From positions 1-43,702 of the forward strand of contig JAQWOA010000032.1 in assembly GCA_029246105.1 (NCBI GenBank): a DNA stretch of 43,702 nucleotides, in the 5' to 3' direction. The number at the start of each line of letters is the position of its first letter. The stretch's first letter is position 1. Position numbers and translations under genes: made by a program. This document shows positions 36,597 to 43,702 of the stretch, piece after piece. This DNA comes from Woeseiaceae bacterium (GTDB lineage: Bacteria > Pseudomonadota > Gammaproteobacteria > Steroidobacterales > Woeseiaceae). The notes beneath the pieces are model-generated. The model did no database searches and was not told the origin of the DNA. It saw only the letters and a program-made list of their open reading frames with translations.

Positions 36597-38291
36597 TCAA
36601 TTATCATGAATATTTTTCCCTGCGGTTACTTCTCTCACGGTACCTATGCGTATCAGGAAATCACCAAAATGTTCATCATCATTTCGATCTGCCGCAAAAC
36701 GGGCAAATAATGGATCTAATGCTTTCAGCACTTCCGCCTCGTTTGCGTTTTCAAGGTAAGGTGCACTTAAGCGTTCGCCAGCGAACCCCGCACCCAAAAA
36801 TACCTTGTATCTGCCCGGTCCTTTTCCTACCAAGGCAATTTCAGCAATATATGGCCTGGCGCAGCCATTAGGACAACCAGTCATGCGTATAGTAATCGGA
36901 CTATCGGTCAGTCCATGTTGCTTCAAATTTGCATCCAATTTGTCGATCAATGTGGGAAGATAACGCTCACTTTCTGCCATTGCCAACCCGCATGTTGGAA
37001 ATGCTACACAGGCCATTGAATTGAGGCGTAGCGGAGTCGCGTATTGACTGTTCTGAATGCCAAATTTTGCCAATGTCTTGGTAATCCCTACTTTTTTTGA
37101 TTCATCTATTTTGCTAATTATTAGGTTTTGATTTGGTGTTAATCGAAATTCAACATTGTATTGCTCAGCAATCTTACGTAGCCCACTGAGAAGAAGTCTC
37201 TCGCCAAAATCACCTATGCGTCCATTTTCAACGAATAAACCATAGTGCCAAGCACCAACATCGTCCTGATGCCATCCATAAATATCTCCATTTGAGATGA
37301 ATGCAAATTTCCTTACTCCATCAAATTTAACTGCGGAGCGACGCTCAACTTCACCACGAAACCACTCCACTCCATGATTATCGATGGTGTATTTAAGTCG
37401 AGCATGTTTACGATTTGTTCGATCGCCATAGTCGCGCTGTGTGGTAACGACAGCCTCAGCGACTGCAAGTACATCTTTTGGCTTTATAAACCCAAGTACG
37501 TCACCTAAACGTGGGTAGGTATCTGTTTCTCCATGTGTCATTCCCATGCCGCCGCCAACACTAACGTTAAAACCAACCAGGACTCCATTCTCGACGATAG
37601 CTATAAATCCGAGATCTTGTGCATAAACATCCACATCATTTTGTGGTGGTACTACGAAGGCTGCTTTGAATTTTCGCGGTAAGTAAGTATCACCATAAAT
37701 GGGTTCAACTTCATTTTTTGATGATTCTATCTTTTTACTATCAAGCCAAATTTCATGGTAAGCACGACTTTTAGGCATCAGGTGTTCCGACAATAATTCT
37801 GCATGGCACTGCACTTGCCTGTGAATCGCAGATAGGGCCGGTAATGGCGGTGACATAACGTTCCTATTCACATCACCACAAGCAGCAATTGTGTCTAATG
37901 TTGCATGATTGATGTCAGCAATAGTTTGTTTAAGATCGCGCTTGATAACCCCGTGATACTGAATTGCTTGTCGAGTTGTTAGACGTACGGTCTGGTTCGC
38001 GTATTTTGTGGCGATACGATCCACGCCCAACCATTGCGAATTTGTTAGAAGGCCGCCCGGAATACGAGCGCGAATCATGAAGCTATAGGCAGGCTCTAGC
38101 TTTTGTCGTGTTCGCTCGCTTCGAATATCACGATCATCCTGTTGATAAATACCATGGAATTTTGAAAGCTGCGTATCTGACGGAGATATTGCACCAGTTA
38201 ACTGATCGACCAAACCCTCAGCAATCGAGCCTCGTAAATGACGACTTGCTGACTTGATAATTTCAACTTCTGTAAGTTCATTATCGCTCAC
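36597..38291 (-). CDS. cysI: sulfite reductase hemoprotein subunit (NADPH, beta)
   Basis: Reduces sulfite to sulfide with siroheme and a [4Fe-4S] cluster. The four cluster cysteines are C428 and C434 in ACVAFPTCGLAM, and C473 and C477 in TGCPNGC. GIYQQDDRDIR (about 47-57) and the RLTTRQAIQYHGV substrate region (about 103-115) are conserved. The 564-residue length fits CysI. Its GTG start directly follows the cysJ TAA (TAAGTG), so translation is coupled. No cysH, cysD, cysN or cysC is in this window. It converges on cysB. Confidence 0.97.
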   Translation of the reverse strand: MSDNELTEVEIIKSASRHLRGSIAEGLVDQLTGAISPSDTQLSKFHGIYQQDDRDIRSERTRQKLEPAYSFMIRARIPGGLLTNSQWLGVDRIATKYANQTVRLTTRQAIQYHGVIKRDLKQTIADINHATLDTIAACGDVNRNVMSPPLPALSAIHRQVQCHAELLSEHLMPKSRAYHEIWLDSKKIESSKNEVEPIYGDTYLPRKFKAAFVVPPQNDVDVYAQDLGFIAIVENGVLVGFNVSVGGGMGMTHGETDTYPRLGDVLGFIKPKDVLAVAEAVVTTQRDYGDRTNRKHARLKYTIDNHGVEWFRGEVERRSAVKFDGVRKFAFISNGDIYGWHQDDVGAWHYGLFVENGRIGDFGERLLLSGLRKIAEQYNVEFRLTPNQNLIISKIDESKKVGITKTLAKFGIQNSQYATPLRLNSMACVAFPTCGLAMAESERYLPTLIDKLDANLKQHGLTDSPITIRMTGCPNGCARPYIAEIALVGKGPGRYKVFLGAGFAGERLSAPYLENANEAEVLKALDPLFARFAADRNDDEHFGDFLIRIGTVREVTAGKNIHDN

Positions 38292-40106
38292 TTAATAAAC
38301 ATCTCTCTGATAACGACCTACAGCACGTAGTTCCTTTAATTTCTGCTCTGCCGACTGATAATCCAAATCGCCATAAGTTTTGAATACTTCAATTAATGCA
38401 TGATGCACATCAGATGCCATATGTTTCGCATCTCCACAAACATAAATAGCGGCCCCACGCTCTATCCAACGATACAGTTCCGCACCTCTCTCAAAAATTC
38501 TATCCTGAACATAAATTTTCTTATGTTGATCACGTGAAAAAGCGACATCTAAACGTTCTAAATTTCCCTGCTTAAGATATCGATGCCATTCCAGTTGATA
38601 AAGAAAATCACTACCAAAATTTCTATCACCAAAAAACAACCAGTTATCGCCACTCGCGTCCCTTTCAACTCGCTCTTCGACGAACGCACGAAATGGCGCA
38701 ATGCCAGTTCCTGGACCGATCATCACGATAGGCACATCATCCGCTGGCAATCGAAAACGACGATTCTTTTCAACATATACCGAAACTTTTTCGCCTTCCT
38801 TTACCCGGTCCGCCAGGTGTGTTGAAGCCGCACCCCAGTGATCTCGGCCAAATGCACCATAACGAACAGCAGCAACTGTGAGATGTACTTCATCAGGATT
38901 CGCCTCTAAGCTCGATGCTATTGAATATGATCGAGGGCTTAGTGGCCGCAGCATCTCGGCAAACTGCTGTTCACCAACAGTAGCTGGATATTGGCGTATA
39001 ACATCAATAATTTGATGTTGATCAATGAAGTCTGTTAATGCTACTGCATTTTCTTTTTCCAATAGTGAATGCAATTCACCCGCATCAGTCGAAGCCTCTG
39101 CCCATGCTCGCAAAAACCCAAGATTTAGCGTAGTAATCTCAAGCGACGATGAAAGTAAATTTTTAAGATTTAGCTGAGCATCCTTGATAATGACAGTTGT
39201 ATCGGCTTGAAATTTTAACTCAGTAAGTAACTCAGTAACCAGTTGTGGCGGATTGTCAGCAATAACAGCAAGTGAATCACCTGGATCATAAGTAAGACCT
39301 GACCCTTCCAATGATAATTCTATGTGTCGAACATCTTTACTTGATCCATTACCAGTGATTTTTTGATTAACGAGCACCTCTGCTGCGAACGGATTTGATT
39401 TACCAAATACGGATGTTGACTCAACTGCATGAAGAATCGGTACAGCTGAAACCTGCTCTGCATCAAGCAGTTCAGATAATCCATCGACGATACGTTCCCT
39501 CCAACCAGCTGCTAGCTCCTCATAGATAAGATCGCACTCAATAAACGCTTCAAAGCGATTTGCACCAAGCTCATTCAAACGCGAATCAAATTCTCGGCCC
39601 GTCTGGCAAAAATTTACATAACTACTGTCACCCAATGCGAGCACAGAGTATTTGAGATTTTCTAATTTTGGTGCTTTCTTTGAAAGTAAAAACTCATAAA
39701 ACAGCTCTGCGTCATCTGGCGGGTCACCCTCGCCATGCGTACTAATGACAAAAGTAACCAGCGATTCACGCTTCAAGTTGGCTGGTTTGTAATCCGATAG
39801 ATTGAACGCTTGTGCCGTGAAGCCTTTCGCAACCGCATCTTTGACCAATGAGTTTGCGATGTCCTCACCATTGCCAGTTTGTGATCCATATAATACGGTT
39901 AATTTTTCTTGATGAACCTTGCTGCTAATAAGTGCCGCAGAATCAGCATTTGCGACCTTCATAGCAGTCTCGCCGGCAGCAGCCAAGCCCGCAGTATAAC
40001 CAGATATCCACTGTAATTGCTCAGGAGATAATCCGCGTACAGCGTTCGTAATATTTAGTTTTTGTTCTAAATCCAATGGTAAAATGTCAGCAGAAAAACC
40101 ACTCAT
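38292..40106 (-). CDS. cysJ: sulfite reductase flavoprotein subunit (NADPH, alpha)
   Basis: Passes electrons from NADPH through FAD and FMN to CysI. The N-terminal flavodoxin domain has LYGSQTGNGEDIANSL (about 71-86) and HGEGDPPDD. The FAD domain RPLSPRSYSIAS is in the middle, and the NADPH domain has MIGPGTGIAPFRAF, FFGDRNF and the C-terminal VYVCGDAKHMA-type motif with the final Tyr. I place the start at ATG 40106 (604 residues), with a strong TTAGGAG eight bases upstream. A GTG at 40163 in frame would add 19 residues. A GCTT..AAGC dyad near 40207-40222 in its upstream region may be a CysB site. Confidence 0.96.
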   Translation of the reverse strand: MSGFSADILPLDLEQKLNITNAVRGLSPEQLQWISGYTAGLAAAGETAMKVANADSAALISSKVHQEKLTVLYGSQTGNGEDIANSLVKDAVAKGFTAQAFNLSDYKPANLKRESLVTFVISTHGEGDPPDDAELFYEFLLSKKAPKLENLKYSVLALGDSSYVNFCQTGREFDSRLNELGANRFEAFIECDLIYEELAAGWRERIVDGLSELLDAEQVSAVPILHAVESTSVFGKSNPFAAEVLVNQKITGNGSSKDVRHIELSLEGSGLTYDPGDSLAVIADNPPQLVTELLTELKFQADTTVIIKDAQLNLKNLLSSSLEITTLNLGFLRAWAEASTDAGELHSLLEKENAVALTDFIDQHQIIDVIRQYPATVGEQQFAEMLRPLSPRSYSIASSLEANPDEVHLTVAAVRYGAFGRDHWGAASTHLADRVKEGEKVSVYVEKNRRFRLPADDVPIVMIGPGTGIAPFRAFVEERVERDASGDNWLFFGDRNFGSDFLYQLEWHRYLKQGNLERLDVAFSRDQHKKIYVQDRIFERGAELYRWIERGAAIYVCGDAKHMASDVHHALIEVFKTYGDLDYQSAEQKLKELRAVGRYQRDVY

Positions 40107-40252
40107 CGCTGCAACTCCTAAATAAAATGATGCCTCGCTTAGATGCAAGGAATCTGGAGACACCTTAGGAGGATGCCATTACGGCGTGAACGGTTTGTTT
40201 GTTATTGCTTTATAACGCAAGCTTATATCCACGTAGAAGCAGACCTACTAAA

Positions 40253-40618
40253 TCAGTAGATTCGAATTCCACCATGACGTTGACGGCTGCGGTAATCTGA
40301 CCACCATATGCCAAATAAAAACCCGACTATAAGACAGACACCAATCACAGCTGCGATCCAACTCAACGGTAAATTGCCTCTATATTGTTCCTCTGCTTTC
40401 TGGTAGCCGGCTTTTTTATTCTGCAAATCAAGGATCCTCAAATCAGATTCAGAATTTATCGCCTGATTGCTTTTAAGGTATTGGAAAGCAAAATCACTGT
40501 TATCGAATGGCATATGTGACCTTAATTGCAAATTGTCTGTAAAGCGCGCCATATCAGCTAATGCCGTCATCTGCATCATCATCAAAAGCCCTAGTAATCC
40601 CAAAACCGCAGGACGCAT
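40253..40618 (-). CDS. small exported single-pass membrane protein, unknown function
   Basis: I do not recognise this 121-residue protein. It begins with a hydrophobic Leu/Met-rich signal segment with likely cleavage after ALA (about residue 21). A polar region without motifs follows, then one membrane helix (about 86-106, with WIAAVIGVCLIVGFLFGIWW) and a short Arg-rich cytoplasmic tail. The topology would be N-terminus out, C-terminus in. The frame is complete with an ATG start. It is 32 bases downstream of the exported aminotransferase on the same strand and may be part of that unit. A chance frame is unlikely because of the matched signal/TM design. Confidence 0.7.
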   Translation of the reverse strand: MRPAVLGLLGLLMMMQMTALADMARFTDNLQLRSHMPFDNSDFAFQYLKSNQAINSESDLRILDLQNKKAGYQKAEEQYRGNLPLSWIAAVIGVCLIVGFLFGIWWSDYRSRQRHGGIRIY

Positions 40619-40650
40619 TGCTTATCTCCCTAATCTTTAAGAGGGTATTA

Positions 40651-41814
40651 CTAACTCAAAGAATCGAGCACCCTAGGCATGGCAGCAATGTATTTCTCGA
40701 CGTCAGGTAGCCTACCAACACTTACACGAGACCAATGAGTGTAGTCCTGATATATACCTCTAATCATGACATTCTCCTTAGCCATCCCTTGGCGAAAATC
40801 TTCAGCATTAATGTCGCCTAGATTGACGAACATAAAGCTTGTTTGGGATGGCAGCGCAGTAAGTCCATTAGCTGCCACAGCTGTGGCAATCATTTCTCTT
40901 GCTTCCAGAATTTTTGATTTTGAATAATTTAAAAAAGCAGTGTCATTGTAACTTGCCACCGCAGCTGCAATACCTGCTTGGTTTAAATCATAGAAATGGT
41001 TATGGCCATATGTAGAGATCAATTGAGCCGTTTCCGGTGCAGCAATCATATAACCCACTCGCATACCTGCTAATCCATAGATTTTTGAAAACGTACGGGT
41101 AACTACAACGTTATAGCCATCCTTAATCAAGGAAATCATGCTGTTTTCTTCCGGATCATCGGTAATTTCGTTATAAGCTTCATCGACAAGTACCATGGTT
41201 TTCTGTGAAACTTTTTTACAGAATTCTTTAAGCTTTTGTGGCGATACGATTGATCCAGTAGGATTATTAGGGTTACAGATTTGTGCCAATGCAACACTGC
41301 CATCAACAGCAAAGTACATCGCATCTAAATCAACTGAAAGATCATTTGTTTTTGGTGTTCGCTTTATCCCATACTCACTGTTTCGAGTCCCCATTAGAGA
41401 TGTTGCATCCCAAAATAGATCAGAACCTAAAATAGAACCTTTATGCGAAGCCATCATCGCTAAGTTCGTCAGCATACTGCTTGAGCCAGAACTTAAGATA
41501 ATATGATTTTTAGTTAAACCATGTCGCTCAGCGATCATTGCCTTCAAAGTTTCGCCAGCTGGGCCAACATAATAAGCCCCTTTGCTAATTACTTCAGTCA
41601 TCGCCGCGATAGCTTTAGGACTTGGCCCATAAGGGTTCTCATTTGCATTGAGTTTTGCCACACCTGGAGCAGGCGCACCGAACAAAGAATTAGTGCTACT
41701 TATTAATTTTGGTTTAGCGATAGCTAAATGGGGAAAAGTTACCAAACCTGTACTAACTGCTGCTGTGCTCGCAGATAAAAACGCTCTGCGAGATAATTTC
41801 GTCTTAATGGTCAT
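40651..41814 (-). CDS. Tat-exported class I/II aminotransferase (HisC-like)
   Basis: A 387-residue PLP enzyme. The first 36 residues are a twin-arginine signal: SRRAFLSA (8-15) followed by an Ala/Val-rich h-region and IAKPK. The mature part has HisC-like landmarks: NANENPYGPSP (56-66), NPNNPTG (181-187), DEAYNE (211-216) and the PLP lysine K244 in RTFSKIYGLAGMRVGY. All required residues are present. HisC itself makes histidinol phosphate in the cytosol. An exported version must act elsewhere and the substrate is not known. Neighbours are a TVP38 protein (70 bases upstream) and the small membrane protein downstream. Confidence 0.88.
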   Translation of the reverse strand: MTIKTKLSRRAFLSASTAAVSTGLVTFPHLAIAKPKLISSTNSLFGAPAPGVAKLNANENPYGPSPKAIAAMTEVISKGAYYVGPAGETLKAMIAERHGLTKNHIILSSGSSSMLTNLAMMASHKGSILGSDLFWDATSLMGTRNSEYGIKRTPKTNDLSVDLDAMYFAVDGSVALAQICNPNNPTGSIVSPQKLKEFCKKVSQKTMVLVDEAYNEITDDPEENSMISLIKDGYNVVVTRTFSKIYGLAGMRVGYMIAAPETAQLISTYGHNHFYDLNQAGIAAAVASYNDTAFLNYSKSKILEAREMIATAVAANGLTALPSQTSFMFVNLGDINAEDFRQGMAKENVMIRGIYQDYTHWSRVSVGRLPDVEKYIAAMPRVLDSLS

Positions 41815-41884
41815 TTTTTAACCTCAAGTTTCAGATATTCATGGATTTTAAAATCATTTGATAGATTCTTGGAGTGTTAAGCCC

Positions 41885-42589
41885 TCATTCTGCTTTTTCC
41901 TGATTATTTAAATGTTTTTCTAATGCACGTGTAGCTGTTTTATGAATAATCCAAGTTGCAAAGACAATAGCTATAACGCCAACAACTATAATCCAATAGC
42001 CTAACTCAGATGGTGTTGCTTCATTAGATAGAATTTGACCAAGATCGCGAGCGAGAGTGCCAAAATAAACATATAAAGTGATAGCGGGCAGCATACCAAC
42101 AGCAGTAGCAATAAAATGAACACTCGCTTTAACTGAAGAGGCACCATACGCATAGTTGAGTAAATTAAACGGAATGATTAACGATAGCCTTGTCAGGGCT
42201 ACAATAATGAAAGCCTCTTCGTGAAGAGCGGCCTCAATAGCTTGCATTCGATCATGGGTGGCTACTTTTTGCTGCACCCAGGGTCGCGCAAACCATCTCC
42301 CAAATTTAAATGCTGCTTGAGCGCCAAGCGGAACTGCTACTATTGCAAAGACAAGACCCGGTAAAAATCCAAATAAAAATCCACTGATCATCATTGCTAC
42401 CGAACCCGGCAAGAATAATACAGTCGCTATGATCACGAAAAAGATATACACCACTGGACTTGCGATAGGATGTTGATATCCCCATACCACTAAAGCACTG
42501 ACCCAACTGTCTAAAGGCACGTAATAGGCGCCTATCATCAAAACTGTGAAAACTACAAAGTAGCTAATTCGACGCATAACCACTTTCAT
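41885..42589 (-). CDS. TVP38/TMEM64 (DedA-like/VTT domain) membrane protein
   Basis: An inner-membrane protein of 234 residues with about five or six hydrophobic segments (about 8-27, 45-85, 85-105, 155-178, 195-215). The VTT core is visible: FGRWFARPWV near 112-121 and INLLNYAYGAS near 151-161 (printed as PFNLLNYAYGAS), with the GMLPAITLYVYFGTLA block. Relatives are linked to lipid movement and envelope stress; the exact role here is unknown. Its ATG overlaps the stop codon of the sigma-54 activator (ATGA), so it is coupled to it. Confidence 0.88.
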   Translation of the reverse strand: MKVVMRRISYFVVFTVLMIGAYYVPLDSWVSALVVWGYQHPIASPVVYIFFVIIATVLFLPGSVAMMISGFLFGFLPGLVFAIVAVPLGAQAAFKFGRWFARPWVQQKVATHDRMQAIEAALHEEAFIIVALTRLSLIIPFNLLNYAYGASSVKASVHFIATAVGMLPAITLYVYFGTLARDLGQILSNEATPSELGYWIIVVGVIAIVFATWIIHKTATRALEKHLNNQEKAE

Positions 42590-43702
42590 CGAGAAACCGG
42601 TCTTTTAAATTTATATGTTTTAATTCTATCAGCGAGCGTTGTCGGACGTACACCGAGAAGCTCAGCTGCTCCTCCAGCTCCAGAGACCTTCCAATTCGCT
42701 TGCTCAAGAGCCTTTTTGATATTTTTTTTCTGAAAATCTTTCATTTCCCTTTCACTCATCACTTCGTCACTAGCCGCAATCACATCAGTAACCGTATCAG
42801 TATCAGATTTGAGTTCAGGCATAGATAAATCAAGTCGAAGAACCTTGCCAGTCGAGAGAATCACTGCACGTTCTATAACATTTTTCAATTCACGAACATT
42901 TCCCGGCCAATTGTAAGATCGAAGGTTAGCCGCCTGCGTTTGGGTCAGCGTAAGGACTTCTCGACCAAAATCCATACAAGTCTGCTCGAGAAAGTGTTGC
43001 GCAAGTTGCAATACATCTTCTCCACGCTCTCGTAGTGCAGGCACATCAACTGGAAATACACTGAGTCTATAAAAAAGATCTTCACGAAATTCACCTTCAT
43101 TGATCGACTTCTTGAGATCTCTGTTTGTCGCCGCGATAACGCGTACATCAACGCTGCGAGTCACATCATCACCAACTCGCTCAAATTCACTCTCTTGGAG
43201 TACACGCAACAATTTACCCTGCAACTCCATCGGAATTTCACCGACCTCATCGAGAAATATACTGCCCCCATCAGCAAGATGAAAACGACCAATTCGATCA
43301 CGATGGGCTCCAGTAAAAGCACCTTTAAGATGACCAAAAAATTCACTTTCAAATAATTCTTTTGGAATTGACGCACAATTAACTTTGACAAGAGGGCCAT
43401 CAGCTCGAGGGCTTTGAACATGAATTGCATGTGCGACCAACTCCTTACCTACACCGGATTCACCCTGTATGAGTACGTTGGCGGGAGTCTCAGATACCGC
43501 TTCTACTCTCTTCATCATTCGGCGCAACGCCGGACTTCTGCCGACAATTCGGCCAAAGTTCATCGCAACATTAACTTCCTCTCGAAGATAATCACGCTCC
43601 TGCTCCAACTCATCACGAAGACGCGCATTTTCTTCGAGCGTGCGACGCAACTCTCTTTCGGCTCTTCGTCGCTCTGTTACATCCTTTGAGGCAACAAGCA
43701 TA
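42586..43702 (-). CDS. sigma-54 dependent transcriptional activator (N-terminus beyond window)
   Basis: At least 371 residues; the true start lies outside because the first residues (ASKDVTERRRAE) look like the end of a PAS/PAC sensor domain. A coiled-coil linker (about 12-45) leads to an AAA+ domain with Walker A GESGVGKE (80-87) and the sigma-54 contact loop GAFTGA (127-132). DGGSIFLDEVGEIP and the R-finger region follow, and a Fis-type HTH lies at the end (AAELLGVRPTTLADRI). It should activate a -24/-12 promoter. Its target is unknown; the coupled TVP38 gene and exported aminotransferase are candidates. No sigma-54 promoter was found within the window. Confidence 0.93.
   Translation of the reverse strand, partial: MLVASKDVTERRRAERELRRTLEENARLRDELEQERDYLREEVNVAMNFGRIVGRSPALRRMMKRVEAVSETPANVLIQGESGVGKELVAHAIHVQSPRADGPLVKVNCASIPKELFESEFFGHLKGAFTGAHRDRIGRFHLADGGSIFLDEVGEIPMELQGKLLRVLQESEFERVGDDVTRSVDVRVIAATNRDLKKSINEGEFREDLFYRLSVFPVDVPALRERGEDVLQLAQHFLEQTCMDFGREVLTLTQTQAANLRSYNWPGNVRELKNVIERAVILSTGKVLRLDLSMPELKSDTDTVTDVIAASDEVMSEREMKDFQKKNIKKALEQANWKVSGAGGAAELLGVRPTTLADRIKTYKFKRPVSR

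Overview
The window is an ordinary-looking chromosomal segment of a Gram-negative gammaproteobacterium. The evidence is the 16S rRNA sequence, the lipid A/Kdo enzymes, AmpD/AmpE, and gene orders I recall from Pseudomonas. These are 16S next to tyrS/M23 peptidase/anmK/erpA, then rsmE..gshB..yqgE-ruvX..pyrB, then yggS-proC-yggT-DUF4426. Base composition is moderately AT-rich and nearly all sequence is coding. The only gene-free stretch over 300 bases is the rRNA leader/promoter region (1179-1796). I see no tRNA, CRISPR array, transposase, integrase, phage gene or long repeat. Genus cannot be told from the sequence alone.

Layout. 1-1178: 5' three quarters of a 16S rRNA gene on the minus strand, with leader, boxA and a strong promoter. 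1797-5638: tyrS, then a divergent membrane-anchored M23 peptidase with anmK. 5718-8997 (minus): tyrA, rppH, DUF6776, bactofilin, erpA. 9240-12119 (plus): glutathione-dependent formaldehyde dehydrogenase and an exported beta-propeller/degenerate amidohydrolase protein. 12206-15319: HisN-like phosphatase, PduO-type corrinoid adenosyltransferase, ampE and ampD. 15332-22820 (plus): rsmE, gshB, yqgE, ruvX, pyrB, a PyrK-type flavoprotein, yggS, proC, yggT and a DUF4426 lipoprotein. 22877-28160: alpha/beta hydrolase, a TM-HhH protein overlapping an OmpA-family protein, then the minus-strand series L,D-transpeptidase, htpG, msrB, FKBP lipoprotein.

28287-32878 is an envelope cluster: LpxL-like acyltransferase, Kdo kinase KdkA, an OpsX-like heptosyltransferase and RmlA. 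It is followed by a CHCC zinc-finger protein and a flavodoxin-like protein. 32987-40106 is the cysteine/sulfite block: cysK and cysG, divergent cysB, then cysJ-cysI. 40253-43702 (minus) holds a sigma-54 type activator cut by the window end, a TVP38/DedA-like membrane protein, a Tat-signal aminotransferase and a small membrane protein of unknown function.

How they fit together. cysJI reduces sulfite to sulfide, CysG makes the siroheme that CysI needs, CysK fixes the sulfide into cysteine, and CysB is the expected regulator. lpxL, kdkA and the GT9 enzyme act in lipid A and inner-core assembly. AnmK, AmpD/AmpE, the M23 peptidase and the L,D-transpeptidase concern peptidoglycan turnover.

No obviously new multi-gene defence or biosynthetic system stands out. 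The most interesting points are the amidohydrolase-like protein lacking its metal site, the Lys-rich tail on HtpG, the exported aminotransferase beside TVP38 and a sigma-54 activator, the PyrK-like subunit without PyrD, the TM-HhH/OmpA overlap, a DUF4426 lipoprotein with no canonical start codon in reach of its signal peptide, and divergent pairs whose start codons lie 12-18 bases apart.
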